Of a DNA stretch of 64,000 nucleotides, positions 15,930 to 24,971 are shown in pieces. Positions within the stretch are counted from its first letter, which is position 1; the number at the start of each line of letters is the position of its first letter. Origin of the DNA: an uncultured Bacteroidales bacterium (GTDB lineage: Bacteria > Bacteroidota > Bacteroidia > Bacteroidales > Bacteroidaceae); the NCBI GenBank assembly GCA_902775375.1, contig CACYLU010000003.1:147937-211936 (forward strand), written 5' to 3'. A program made the position numbers and the translations under genes. Under the pieces are notes generated by a model. It was not told the DNA's origin. It saw only the letters and a list, made by a program, of their open reading frames with translations, and made no database searches.

Positions 15930-17159
15930 TCATTCGTCTCTGATAGCGTCAATCGGCTTAATTGCCATCGCACGGTAGGCCGGTGCTAATCCTGCCAGTA
16001 TGCTTAGTAGCAGTAGGATCAGACAAGTGCCGATGGCTAACCAGAATGAAACTTGCAGGTTGGTTTCTCCAGTGGCTTTCTCTAGTAGGTCGAGCAATCC
16101 AACTCCGAAGCAGATGCCTCCCATGCCTGCCACGCAGGTGAGTACCATGCTCTCCGATAGTATCTGTTGCAAGATGTCAACAGGACGAGCGCCAATGGCT
16201 CTGCGTATGCCAATCTCTGTAGTACGCTCCTTTACCGTTACCATCATGATGTTACTCACACCAATGGCTCCTGCCAGCAGGGTGCCCAGTCCTACCATCC
16301 AGATTAGTACCTCAATGCCTCCCATTAGGTCATCCACCATCTTGAAAAGCGTTTCAGCATTGATGGTTTGCACTGCTTGACTGTCGTTTGGTGATATGAG
16401 ATGCCTCTCTTTAATGATTTGTTTGATTTGGGGCTCCACATCCTTTACATGCGCACCATGTTTCATGGTGAAGGCAATAAGCTCCACTCTGTTGCCATAG
16501 TTGTAAAGGCGTTGCATGGTAGTCAAAGGGATGACGACGCTTTGTGACGGGCGACCGTTAATGTTGAAATTACCATCGGTCATCGACAGACCAATAATCA
16601 AATAATATACCCCATCCACCTGTACGTAGTGCCCACAAGGATTTTCGTCCTCATCGAAAAAACGCTGATAGATCTCCTTGCCAATAACACATACTTTACG
16701 CTCTTCGCGGATATCCACATCGTTAATGAATCTGCCATATTTGATGTTTTGCTCTTCTATCTTCTCAAAAGAAGGGGTGAGACCTCGCAAGTTGCCGTCA
16801 TCATATTTCTTCTCTTCATAGATTATGGTCTTACCCCATTGAGAGCTGTTGCCTGACACTATCTCAAGGCCATTAATTCTCTGAAGAGCCTCCAGATCGT
16901 TCATTTCCAAGTCCCACCTGCGTCCTTTGCGAAATCCCTTGAAGGGAACGGAGGTACGATTGGAAATCACAAAGCCAGAGTTATTGGCAATGCCTGACAG
17001 TTCGTTCACTAGCATATTCTTCATGCCGTGACCTCCACCAAGCATGAATACCAGCATGAAGATGCCCCAGAACACACCAAAGGCGGTAAGGGCACTTCTG
17101 GTTTTGTTTCTGCTGATGGTGAGCAGTATCTCCTCTATGTTATCTCTATCTATTCTCAT
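15930..17159 (-). CDS. MacB-type ABC permease (second)
   Basis: 409 residues: an N-terminal membrane helix (~18-45, ALTAFGVFWGIFMLVFMLGGG), a large periplasmic MacB_PCD domain (~50-280), then three FtsX-type helices in the C-terminal third. EIGIRRAIGARPVDI is the conserved coupling-helix motif that contacts the ATPase. The ATG overlaps the stop of the other permease by 4 nt. Two different permease chains beside one ATPase suggest a heterodimeric MacB-like transporter for a peptide, antibiotic or lipid-like substrate. Confidence 0.92.
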   Translation of the reverse strand: MRIDRDNIEEILLTISRNKTRSALTAFGVFWGIFMLVFMLGGGHGMKNMLVNELSGIANNSGFVISNRTSVPFKGFRKGRRWDLEMNDLEALQRINGLEIVSGNSSQWGKTIIYEEKKYDDGNLRGLTPSFEKIEEQNIKYGRFINDVDIREERKVCVIGKEIYQRFFDEDENPCGHYVQVDGVYYLIIGLSMTDGNFNINGRPSQSVVIPLTTMQRLYNYGNRVELIAFTMKHGAHVKDVEPQIKQIIKERHLISPNDSQAVQTINAETLFKMVDDLMGGIEVLIWMVGLGTLLAGAIGVSNIMMVTVKERTTEIGIRRAIGARPVDILQQILSESMVLTCVAGMGGICFGVGLLDLLEKATGETNLQVSFWLAIGTCLILLLLSILAGLAPAYRAMAIKPIDAIRDE

Positions 17160-18409
17160 CTTGCATTCAACGCTTCAATAGGTTTAACAATCGCTGCTTT
17201 CCTGGCAGGAAAGAGCCCTGCCAAAGTGCCGGCAACAATCAGTAGTAAGGTTGCGCCAATAGCAATACTGATATCAACGGTGGGGTCGATAAACATCGTT
17301 GCGCTTTCGTCACCTAAAGTAATGGTACTACTTCCATAGGCTTTATTCATCCATTCAGTAGCTGCTACTCCACATACCATGCCTATATAGCCAAATAATG
17401 TGGTGATGGCAATACTCTCCAATACAATCAGTTTATAGATGGAGCGCGGCTTGGCCCCCAATGCCTTGCGGATGCCAAATTCATGAGTGCGCTCCTTTAC
17501 AGTGATGAACATAATGTTAGATACGCCCACAATACCGCTTAGTAAGGTGAAGATGCCGATAATCCATAAACTTAATTGCATCATGCCCATAGCCGTCATC
17601 ACCTGTTGATATTGCGTGAGGCGGTTGCTGACATAAATAGCACTTTTGTCTTCTGGGTCGAAGTCGTGAATGCCAGCTAGCGTCTTGCGATATTCTTTTT
17701 CAAACACATCCGACTTCTCTTCTGTATCCAGCCCCTCTGTTGTGGTTACAATCAGGTTTACATTGTTACCTTTGTTATATATCTGCTGCAAGGTGGTGAA
17801 TGGGATGTAAGCCGGACTGTTCTGGTCATTTCCCTGATCTTTGTAGATACCTGTTACCTGATAGGCCACATCACCTGTTTTAACAAACTTGCCCAATGGA
17901 TTGGTATGTTTGAATAGTATCTCAGCAGTTTTTTCATGCAACACGATGGATTTACGCTTTTCGCGAATGTCAATCTGGTTGATGTACCTGCCTTCCTTTA
18001 TCTGCAATGCATTGATATGATCGTAATTGGGATGCACTCCGTTTAGACGTATGGTTACATATTCTGGCCCGAAGCTTAGAGTTACGTTGCTCTGAGATAC
18101 CAGACCTCCAGTGCTGGTGATGTTTTCGGGGAAATCTTCCTCGGTGGCTTTCAGGTCGCGATTATCCAATTGTATATAGCGTCCTTCCTTATAGCCATTA
18201 TAGGCTGTTGTGGTCATTCCTCCGTATATGGTGATTGTGTTCAGTGCATTGGTGTTGACATTTGCCTGAAAAGTGTGGATAATGCCATTACCTGCTCCCA
18301 ATAGTACCAGCAGCATAAAGATACCCCAAGCCACAGCAAAGCCTGTGAGGGTGGTGCGTAGCTTATTCCTGCTCAGTGAAACCAATATTTCCTGTATTAA
18401 GTCTCTCAT
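17156..18409 (-). CDS. MacB-type ABC permease (first)
   Basis: 417 residues with the same architecture as the downstream permease: N-terminal helix (LTGFAVAWGIFMLLVLLGAG), MacB periplasmic core domain, and FtsX-type helices with the coupling motif EFGIRKALGAKPRSIYKL. It starts 2 bp after the ATPase stop and overlaps the next permease start by 4 nt, so the three transporter genes are translationally coupled. The substrate cannot be read from sequence. Confidence 0.92.
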   Translation of the reverse strand: MRDLIQEILVSLSRNKLRTTLTGFAVAWGIFMLLVLLGAGNGIIHTFQANVNTNALNTITIYGGMTTTAYNGYKEGRYIQLDNRDLKATEEDFPENITSTGGLVSQSNVTLSFGPEYVTIRLNGVHPNYDHINALQIKEGRYINQIDIREKRKSIVLHEKTAEILFKHTNPLGKFVKTGDVAYQVTGIYKDQGNDQNSPAYIPFTTLQQIYNKGNNVNLIVTTTEGLDTEEKSDVFEKEYRKTLAGIHDFDPEDKSAIYVSNRLTQYQQVMTAMGMMQLSLWIIGIFTLLSGIVGVSNIMFITVKERTHEFGIRKALGAKPRSIYKLIVLESIAITTLFGYIGMVCGVAATEWMNKAYGSSTITLGDESATMFIDPTVDISIAIGATLLLIVAGTLAGLFPARKAAIVKPIEALNAR

Positions 18410-18411
18410 GA

Positions 18412-19128
18412 TTATTTCATCAATCCGTTAGTACCAAAAGGTGAAGCATTATGGTGCAAGTTTTCTTCTATATTTTCTATAATACCATCCTTGATATGGA
18501 TAATCTTATCCGTCGCGTTGGCGACACCACTTTCGTGAGTTACAACTACGATGGTCATGCCTTCACGGTGCAGGTCTTTCAATATCTCCATCACCTCTAC
18601 TGATGTCTTGCTGTCTAAGGCACCTGTAGGCTCATCGGCAAGGATTATCTGCGGTTTGGTAATCAGTGCACGTGCTATGGCGACACGCTGTTTCTGCCCT
18701 CCGCTCATCTCGTTTGGATAATGGTGAGCCCAGTCCTTCAGCCCCAGTTTATCGAGGTATTCCAGTGCTAACGCATTACGCTTTTTGCGCGAGATGCCTT
18801 GGTAGAACAGTGGTAAAGCCACATTCTCCATCGCATCTTTGAAACTGATCAAGTTGAACGACTGGAAGATGAAACCTATCATTTTGTTGCGATACTCGGC
18901 AGCTTTAGTCTCGCTTAGCTCTTTAATGAGAGTACCATTCAGGTAATATTCCCCCGTGTCGTAGTTGTCAAGCATCCCCAATATATTTAGCAAGGTAGAT
19001 TTGCCCGAACCTGAGGCTCCCATAATGGATACGAACTCTCCTTTTTCGATGTGCAGGTCAATGCCTTTCAAAACGTGCAATGGAGTGCCGTTGTTATATG
19101 TTTTGTTGATGTCTTTAAGAATAATCAT
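18412..19128 (-). CDS. ABC exporter ATPase (MacB/LolD type)
   Basis: 238 residues, a normal length for the LolD/MacB ATPase group. Walker A is GASGSGKST, the Q-loop region [11 protein letters not shown], the signature motif [15 protein letters not shown], Walker [13 protein letters not shown], and the switch His is in VVVTHE. It powers the two MacB-type permeases that follow. It is the first gene of the operon; its leader carries a perfect 8-bp inverted repeat (19133-19152) ending 4 bp upstream of the start codon. Confidence 0.93.
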   Translation of the reverse strand: MIILKDINKTYNNGTPLHVLKGIDLHIEKGEFVSIMGASGSGKSTLLNILGMLDNYDTGEYYLNGTLIKELSETKAAEYRNKMIGFIFQSFNLISFKDAMENVALPLFYQGISRKKRNALALEYLDKLGLKDWAHHYPNEMSGGQKQRVAIARALITKPQIILADEPTGALDSKTSVEVMEILKDLHREGMTIVVVTHESGVANATDKIIHIKDGIIENIEENLHHNASPFGTNGLMK

Positions 19129-19132
19129 AGTA

Positions 19133-19152
19133 GTCTAATTTGTGAATTAGAC
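19133..19152. promoter_or_regulatory. Inverted repeat just upstream of the exporter operon start
   Basis: GTCTAATT-TGTG-AATTAGAC, a perfect 8-bp dyad ending 4 bp before the ATPase ATG at 19128. It could be a repressor operator or a 5'-UTR hairpin covering the ribosome-binding region. No regulator gene is adjacent. Confidence 0.4.
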
Positions 19153-19205
19153 GTTTCAAGATGGGATAAGGTTGCAAAATGAAGATAAAAAAGAGAAGTT
19201 TTTTC

Positions 19206-20087
19206 TTATTTCGGTTCTACATGCACCACTACATGTGTGCCCTCTCCGTAGTGCTGTGTCAGCAGGTCTTCCACCTCTGAGGCTTTGTCATGTGCCTCAC
19301 GAAGGGGTAACTGACCGTCCATCAGGATATGCAGTTCGATAGCGTAATGATTGCCAATGCGTCGTGTGCGTAAGTCATGAGGTTCATCCACCCCTTCTAT
19401 TGAACTTGCCAGTTGCAGTATTTCTGCCTCTACTTCATCTGGCAACGACTGCTCCATAAGATCACCTATGCCGTTGCGCAGCAAGCCAATTGATACATGT
19501 AGGATGAAGATGCCCACGATGACCGATGCGATAGGGTCGAGCACCGTCCACCGCTGACCAAGAAAGATGGCGCCACCGATGCCGATGGCTGTGCCAATAG
19601 AAGATAGGGCGTCGCTGCGATGGTGCCATGCATTGGCTTTTACAGCTGGCGAGTTGAGTTGATTTGCTTTCGCTATGGAGTATTGATATACAACTTCTTT
19701 AAAAATGATAGACAGGATGGCTGCCCACAGTGCCAGTAAGCCAGGTGCTGCCAGTTGCTGACCATTGGCCCAACTGACTATTTTCATGACGCCATTATAT
19801 AAAATACCCACCGCTACGACAAGCAGAGCTAGACCAATAATGGTCATAGCCAATGTCTCATATTTGCCGTGCCCATAGTCGTGTGACTTGTCCTTGGGCT
19901 TGCCACTGATGCGAACAAAGAGGATTACGATGATGTCAGTCACAAAGTCGCTAAGGGAGTGAACGGCATCGGCTATCATGGCGGCACTGTTTCCCAAGAT
20001 GCCAGCAACAAATTTGAAGAGCAGTAAAATAACATTTACTGCCCCTCCGATAATGGTCACCTTATAAATCTCTTTGTTCCTATTCAT
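19206..20087 (-). CDS. Cation diffusion facilitator (CDF) metal exporter
   Basis: 293 residues with six membrane helices. The metal sites typical of CDF proteins are visible: HSLSDFVTD in helix 2 and HHRSDALSS in helix 5, with the HDYGHGKYE loop between. The cytoplasmic C-terminal domain ends HYGEGTHVVVHVEP. It exchanges Zn2+, Fe2+, Mn2+ or Co2+ for protons across the inner membrane; which metal is not certain. The DUF4468 gene stop is 5 bp upstream of its start, so the two may be co-transcribed. Confidence 0.92.
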   Translation of the reverse strand: MNRNKEIYKVTIIGGAVNVILLLFKFVAGILGNSAAMIADAVHSLSDFVTDIIVILFVRISGKPKDKSHDYGHGKYETLAMTIIGLALLVVAVGILYNGVMKIVSWANGQQLAAPGLLALWAAILSIIFKEVVYQYSIAKANQLNSPAVKANAWHHRSDALSSIGTAIGIGGAIFLGQRWTVLDPIASVIVGIFILHVSIGLLRNGIGDLMEQSLPDEVEAEILQLASSIEGVDEPHDLRTRRIGNHYAIELHILMDGQLPLREAHDKASEVEDLLTQHYGEGTHVVVHVEPK

Positions 20088-20092
20088 CTTTT

Positions 20093-20824
20093 TTACCAGT
20101 TGTCATCCTCGTTGCCCACAATGCCATTGTGAAGGGCTTCCTCCACTTTGTCCATGATGGCATTCGAGTAGGCATGTGTCATCACCAGCGCCTTGGCACA
20201 GGTGCGCTTCTGGGCATCTTTCTCCACAAAAGGATAGTGTCTGGCTATCTCCCATTGCTCATCCCAAAGATTGGGGTTAGTCTTGTCATCGGCCTTGCGT
20301 TTGGAGTCGCCATAACTCTTGTGGTCTTTGTCGACAGGGCTGAGCCATCCACCTGAAATGTCAGCAAGTATGTCATAGCTCTGTACGGTATAGGTTACAC
20401 GTACCCTCCCGTCTTTGATGTCTATTTTGATGACAGGTGTGATGCTTACCGAGTATTTGTTAATGGTACCCATGTGCTCGACGATGTTATGTATGGTGGA
20501 AGATACGATGATGCAACCAGCCTCCTTGTCGTTGAGGGTAATGGCCTGTTTGTCTTTAAAGGTAGCTGTTGCCCAATAGTTCAGTGCTATATAGATTTGC
20601 TGGCTGTTTTTGTCTGGCACCTCTATAATTTGCTGGTAGCTTAGGCTTTCATTCTTGTCGAGCGTTAGGTCTTTTGACAGGTTCTTGGCGGCATCGAGCC
20701 ACTTGTCGCCATAGCGCTCTTTAGCATATTTCTCTAAGTCGGCCACTTTCATCACTTGTGCCTGCACACTTGATAAACCGCAGATGAGGATGGCGGCAAG
20801 CATCCATATAATTCTTTTTTTCAT
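20093..20824 (-). CDS. DUF4468-type secreted protein
   Basis: 243 residues with a signal peptide (~1-22, GLSSVQA). The mature part resembles the Bacteroidetes DUF4468 (TBP-like fold) family: YQQIIEVPDKNSQQIYIALNYW, then KEAGCIIVSSTI and RVRVTYTVQSYDI. No catalytic motif is visible and the function is unknown; it is probably periplasmic. It lies between a membrane acyltransferase gene and the CDF gene on the same strand with short gaps. Confidence 0.75.
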   Translation of the reverse strand: MKKRIIWMLAAILICGLSSVQAQVMKVADLEKYAKERYGDKWLDAAKNLSKDLTLDKNESLSYQQIIEVPDKNSQQIYIALNYWATATFKDKQAITLNDKEAGCIIVSSTIHNIVEHMGTINKYSVSITPVIKIDIKDGRVRVTYTVQSYDILADISGGWLSPVDKDHKSYGDSKRKADDKTNPNLWDEQWEIARHYPFVEKDAQKRTCAKALVMTHAYSNAIMDKVEEALHNGIVGNEDDNW

Positions 20825-20860
20825 CGTTCATTGTTTTATTTAGGCAAAAGTAGAGAATAA

Positions 20861-21991
20861 TTAGGAAACATGCAAAATAACTTGCTTCGTTTTCTCTCCC
20901 AACACACACCAACGGATAATAGGTATGTAACGGACGATCTCATACGTCAATGGTGATAAAGTGAAGACTGCAACTGTAAGAATCAGGTACATCATTACTG
21001 GGGGCCAATCAGTATAAGTCTTCATCATATAACCTATGCTGGCAATAAACAAATAATGAACGATGTATAGTCCGTAGCTGCTACGAGTCATGTATTTGGC
21101 AAAACTGGATGTCTTGTCGAAGCAAGCATTAAACCATCCTATCATTGCCAAGCACATCAGCCATCCATAGAGGCAGTTGAGTGGGCTCCCCAAGTACTGT
21201 GGCGAGGTGTTGTTCTCGCCAAAAGTGGTAGCAATCAATACAATGCCACTAACCACAGCACAGGCCATCAAGGGTATCCAAGCTTTGGCAACTTTCTTTT
21301 GTACTTCATCATGTGAGAATACAAAGTAGCCCATCAAGAAAGGCACAATATAGAAGAAAGGTTTATAGAGATTCCAAAGTCCGTCTAAAGTTTCTGGCCG
21401 AGGATGTTGTACTATTGTCTGCTCTCCAAGCCAGAAAAGTACACCCATAAGTATAATGACCACTATTCCTGCCTTGTCGCACAATTTCCAAAACTTATCT
21501 TTTTTATCTAACGCACGCACCAGCAGTAACACTAAGCTAAACAGCCACAACACTTGAATGAACCAAAGCGGCCCTGTGCCGGAAACGGCCATTATGAAAT
21601 ACTTTGCTATAGCAGGGAGACCATCGAACATACCTTCCCTAGCAGCCACAAGAGTATTGAAATAGCCCACCACCCAATGGAATACAAATAGCCCTATAGT
21701 GCTTGGTACAAGCAACTTTCGTGTGCGTGCTTTGAACCATTCCTTACCGCTATGCTTGTCTAATGCATACTTGGAACTGATTCCTGCCAAGAGGAATAGC
21801 AATGGCATAAACCACGGGTAGAGGATATACATCACCACATCTTGATATTGCGGATACTCAGGGTATTCACCAAAACCGCCTATACCACCAAACACTCCTT
21901 TGTTATTATAAAAGTATATCACATGGTAGAACAGCACCAATAGCACTGTTACCCAGCGCAGATTGTCCATCCAATGTTTTCGCATATTCAT
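20861..21991 (-). CDS. Membrane acyltransferase, acyltransferase-3 family
   Basis: 376 residues with about ten membrane helices. The start RKHWMDNLRWVTVLLVLFYHV carries the conserved Asp-Asn-Leu-Arg and active-site-type His of acyltransferase-3 (OafA/WecH) proteins. The C-terminal part has SSYGLYIVHYLFIASIGY, another family signature. It transfers acetyl or other acyl groups to sugars, lipids or exported polymers. An alternative ATG two codons in (21985) is equally good. The acceptor is unknown; no glycosyltransferases are nearby. Confidence 0.88.
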   Translation of the reverse strand: MNMRKHWMDNLRWVTVLLVLFYHVIYFYNNKGVFGGIGGFGEYPEYPQYQDVVMYILYPWFMPLLFLLAGISSKYALDKHSGKEWFKARTRKLLVPSTIGLFVFHWVVGYFNTLVAAREGMFDGLPAIAKYFIMAVSGTGPLWFIQVLWLFSLVLLLVRALDKKDKFWKLCDKAGIVVIILMGVLFWLGEQTIVQHPRPETLDGLWNLYKPFFYIVPFLMGYFVFSHDEVQKKVAKAWIPLMACAVVSGIVLIATTFGENNTSPQYLGSPLNCLYGWLMCLAMIGWFNACFDKTSSFAKYMTRSSYGLYIVHYLFIASIGYMMKTYTDWPPVMMYLILTVAVFTLSPLTYEIVRYIPIIRWCVLGEKTKQVILHVS

Positions 21992-22041
21992 CTTTTTTTA
22001 TTTACTTGAAATGATTTACCAACGAATATATCTTTCATACA

Positions 22042-22662
22042 TTATCCCAATTGGTTGATTACTTGTTGCATTTTGTTCAGGAACCTGGCGGCTTGAGCTC
22101 CATCCATCTGTACATGATGGAATTGGAAAGAGATGGGCAGGGTGGTTTTGAACCAACCTTTACGATATCTGCCCCATGCTAAGAACGGATTGTTGTAGAT
22201 GCCGGAGTATTGGTTGACGATGCAATCGAGCTCTGTGCCTACAAGTGCTGACGTACCCACAATGACGGCTTCATTGTCAAGCATATCCTGACAGGTTTGA
22301 CTGCTGGTCTTTGTCAGGTACAGGTAATTGGCGTTAAACTCTTCCAGATTGTCGTTGCTAACAATGTCGCAGAAACTCAACCCACCCTTTATGTTGTTTA
22401 CTATCATGTTGATGGCAAGACGGTCGTACTTATACAGTTTCCCGTTCTCTGGCAATAAGTAAAAGTCTTCCATCTTTGATGCCGTTTTTCCAATACACCA
22501 GCATAAGAGCATGTTGAACTTATAATTCTTTCGCTTGCTCATCTTGTATAGACGAGTGACGTCAAAGGTCTTTGTAAGCGTCACCATCGGCATGGGCGAC
22601 TTCATCCAGTGCTCGAACGCCTCTTTACGATTGGTGTCTTTAGGATCAATCTCTTGTTTCAT
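22042..22662 (-). CDS. CatA-like acyltransferase (chloramphenicol-acetyltransferase fold)
   Basis: 206 residues, close to the ~215 of type-A CAT enzymes. The catalytic motif HHVQMDGAQAARFL (HHxxxDG) is present near the C-terminus, and KRKNYKFNMLLCWCIGKTA matches the N-terminal family region. An active acetyl-CoA-dependent O-acyltransferase is expected. Chromosomal Bacteroidales proteins of this type are usually not resistance enzymes, and nothing mobile flanks this one. The natural acceptor is unknown. It ends a run of four acetyltransferase-type or small genes (22042-24891). Confidence 0.83.
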   Translation of the reverse strand: MKQEIDPKDTNRKEAFEHWMKSPMPMVTLTKTFDVTRLYKMSKRKNYKFNMLLCWCIGKTASKMEDFYLLPENGKLYKYDRLAINMIVNNIKGGLSFCDIVSNDNLEEFNANYLYLTKTSSQTCQDMLDNEAVIVGTSALVGTELDCIVNQYSGIYNNPFLAWGRYRKGWFKTTLPISFQFHHVQMDGAQAARFLNKMQQVINQLG

Positions 22663-22666
22663 ATCT

Positions 22667-23185
22667 TTATTTTAATTCGAAAAAATAAAAGTCCGTCCAG
22701 CCTGTGTTCTCTGCATAGAGGTGTTGTTTGCCCCTGTACTCGAAGCCTAAGCGTTCGTACATTTTGTGGGCAGGAGTGTTGGGAGCAAGGGCATCAAGGC
22801 GGATGGCCTGCATGCCTTTCTCTTTAGCTAAGTTGATGGCCTTACGAACCATCTCCGATCCTATCCCTTTCTTTTGATAGTCAGGATTGATTGCTAAAAT
22901 ATGTAACACTGCCACTTTATCGTCTGATACTTGTTGAGACCACTCAATAGCATGATAGTCCTCGCCTTGATACATAGTGACAGCCATCGCTCCTACGATA
23001 ACACTTTGCTCTTTATATAAATACATGCTGCCCTCTTCAATGTAAGCTTTTATACCTTCCAATGTAGGATGTTTTCTTTTACTCCATCGGGCATATACAG
23101 TCATGTCAGGTGTACGTTCTGTCACATCATCATAGAAAGCGATGATGGAGTCATAATCTTCAATTTCAGCTTGATTTAATTTCAT
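22667..23185 (-). CDS. GNAT-family N-acetyltransferase
   Basis: 172 residues, a complete GNAT fold. The acetyl-CoA-binding motif A is NPDYQKKGIGSEMVRKAINLA (Q/RxxGxG form), then NTPAHKMYERLGFEYRG. The catalytic acceptor is unknown. Its start lies inside the 3' end of the DUF3795 gene (20-nt overlap), and the CAT-like gene follows 4 bp after its stop, so all belong to one transcript. Confidence 0.9.
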   Translation of the reverse strand: MKLNQAEIEDYDSIIAFYDDVTERTPDMTVYARWSKRKHPTLEGIKAYIEEGSMYLYKEQSVIVGAMAVTMYQGEDYHAIEWSQQVSDDKVAVLHILAINPDYQKKGIGSEMVRKAINLAKEKGMQAIRLDALAPNTPAHKMYERLGFEYRGKQHLYAENTGWTDFYFFELK

Positions 23186-23534
23186 TATTATGCGTCGTTA
23201 TTTTCAAATTATTCTTTGCATCTTCGTTATTACTTATCTCAGCGGTAAGTTTGGCACATGAATCCATTTCAATACATTCAGCACAAGATTCATAACCCTT
23301 GCTGAGAACACACGGCTTGATTTTGCACATCTGATTACAAAAGAAGTATTTCACACCATTGCCCTTACATCCCGTACAATTTATTTTATCAGGAGTAATC
23401 ATATCGGTATGAAACAACTCGCACCATTTACGAGATACCTCCTCACGCATTTTGTCATCATCCTTAATTGTGGCAATGCTAGCTTCGCATTTCTCACAGT
23501 TAATGCCGCAATATCCAATCATTTTATCTTTCAT
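23166..23534 (-). CDS. Cysteine-rich DUF3795 protein
   Basis: 122 residues starting at the ATG at 23534; the longer reading begins with a TTG at 23549. MIGYCGINCEKCEAS and later CTGCKG, CNQMCKIKPC and YESCAECIEMDSC give many paired cysteines, the DUF3795 pattern, which probably binds zinc or an iron-sulfur centre. The function is unknown. It is embedded between two acetyltransferase genes and overlaps the downstream GNAT gene by 20 nt, so it is expected to be translated in step with them. Confidence 0.8.
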   Translation of the reverse strand: MKDKMIGYCGINCEKCEASIATIKDDDKMREEVSRKWCELFHTDMITPDKINCTGCKGNGVKYFFCNQMCKIKPCVLSKGYESCAECIEMDSCAKLTAEISNNEDAKNNLKITTHNNEIKSS

Positions 23535-23541
23535 CTTGACA

Positions 23542-24891
23542 TTATTCAATTACGAAACTACGAGGATAAAAGTCGCTGTAGAAACGGCCATCGTAGGCGG
23601 TGAACTTTAGCACACAGTAGTTAGGGTCGGTCACACCGCCGGGGTAGTATTGCTCATCGCCCTTGTGCCAGATCATTTCTTTCGAAGCGGCATCCGTCAA
23701 CACCTCCATCGTACCTCTTAGCATCATGCCTTTAAATCCTTTGGCATCGCAAAAATAGATACTTGCCTTAGGGTTAACCTTGTATTGAGCCACACGTATT
23801 GAGAACGTGTTGGTCGTAAAGTAGAAGGTTTTGATACCCTCTCGCTTGCGTGGCTTCAGCATGGCCTTGGTCCAAGGAAAACCTTCTTGATCTACGGATG
23901 AGATGTAAGCGATGGGCAGTTTGTCGGCCATCTGCGCAATGAGTTCTTTAACCCCTGCCAAAGCAGGGTTAACATTCATGACTTCATCGTTACTAACATC
24001 CAACGTTTGGCGCCAACGCTTCAACTGGGGAAAGTATGATTTCATCATGCCAATATATTCCTCTTTGGTAATAGGCTTCTCCAATCCCTTGTTTACTGCG
24101 CCAATAAACTGCGCGCAATGTTCTATCATCTCGTCCATGGTGCAGTCCTGCAAAAACTTTCCGTCTTTGTAGCAGTACTGGCAATAATCTTCGTTCTTAT
24201 TACCGTCGGCATTGGTGCCGAGAATTTCATCTGTGAGCGGCATGCCGCAACTCTGACAGAATTGAGGCAATTGCCCTGGAAGGCGGAGTTTTTCCTTCTT
24301 TGGGAAAGTCGCTTCGTAGGCCTCGAAAGCCTTTGGATTCTCATCTGCCACAAAGTAGCCTTTGGGAGGACAATAGGTGGCTTCATCCACACCATGCTCT
24401 TGCAGCCAACCTGGTGTCAGCTCTTGAGCGAGGAAATAGGGAACCTCTGCATCACGAGGCTCGGCATGATAATGGATGTTCAGTTTACTGGCGAGGTCGA
24501 AGCCTGCGTGTTTGTAGAAGTCAATGTTGCCTTCCATGCAGAGAAAGCCGATTCCCATCATTCGGGCTCTTTCTAAGGCATACTGGAGCAGTTTGAGCCC
24601 ATAGCCTTTGCGCTGATAGTCAGGATGGATGCTGATTGGGCCAAAGGTCCAAGACGGCTTGCGATTACCATTATCGAGTACTAATTCTGCTTTTGAAAAC
24701 ATCACATGACCAATAATCATATTATCCTCTTCCATCACTAAATCCAACTCTGGGATAAAGTCAGGATTCGTTCTGTACTGATTGAGCACATAATGCTCAG
24801 TGCATCCCGGACGATAGATGTTCCAAAATGCTTCTCGCGTTAGGTTCTCTACCTCACGATAATCTTTGGGTTGTTCTAATCTGATATTCAT
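23542..24891 (-). CDS. Three-domain GNAT / zinc-ribbon / flavin-reductase-like fusion
   Basis: 449 residues. Residues ~1-185 form a GNAT acetyltransferase (HPDYQRKGYGLKLLQYALE; GFLCMEGNIDFYKHAGF). Residues ~210-305 form a zinc-ribbon domain with FCQSCGMPL and DYCQYCYKDG, followed by DCTMDEMIEHCAQF, the pattern of the putative zinc ribbon family PF12674. Residues ~320-449 resemble a pyridoxamine-phosphate-oxidase-like split barrel (LPIAYISSVDQEGFPWTKAM; YFTTNTFSIRVAQYKVNPKA). All three are complete and in one frame with no sign of frameshift. Each occurs as a separate small protein elsewhere. The common substrate is unknown; detoxification or modification of a small molecule is a reasonable guess. 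Confidence 0.85.
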   Translation of the reverse strand: MNIRLEQPKDYREVENLTREAFWNIYRPGCTEHYVLNQYRTNPDFIPELDLVMEEDNMIIGHVMFSKAELVLDNGNRKPSWTFGPISIHPDYQRKGYGLKLLQYALERARMMGIGFLCMEGNIDFYKHAGFDLASKLNIHYHAEPRDAEVPYFLAQELTPGWLQEHGVDEATYCPPKGYFVADENPKAFEAYEATFPKKEKLRLPGQLPQFCQSCGMPLTDEILGTNADGNKNEDYCQYCYKDGKFLQDCTMDEMIEHCAQFIGAVNKGLEKPITKEEYIGMMKSYFPQLKRWRQTLDVSNDEVMNVNPALAGVKELIAQMADKLPIAYISSVDQEGFPWTKAMLKPRKREGIKTFYFTTNTFSIRVAQYKVNPKASIYFCDAKGFKGMMLRGTMEVLTDAASKEMIWHKGDEQYYPGGVTDPNYCVLKFTAYDGRFYSDFYPRSFVIE

Positions 24892-24971
24892 AATGCTTGT
24901 TTTTATTAGCTGGCTACTAATTACAAATCAGACGGCACAAAGTTATATCATATTTCAATGATAAGCAAATG

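Noticed and set aside
22042-22662. Chloramphenicol resistance gene
   Set aside because: The fold and HHxxxDG motif fit CAT, but the gene sits in a chromosomal operon with no mobile DNA and lacks close resemblance to known resistance types; only a family-level call is justified.
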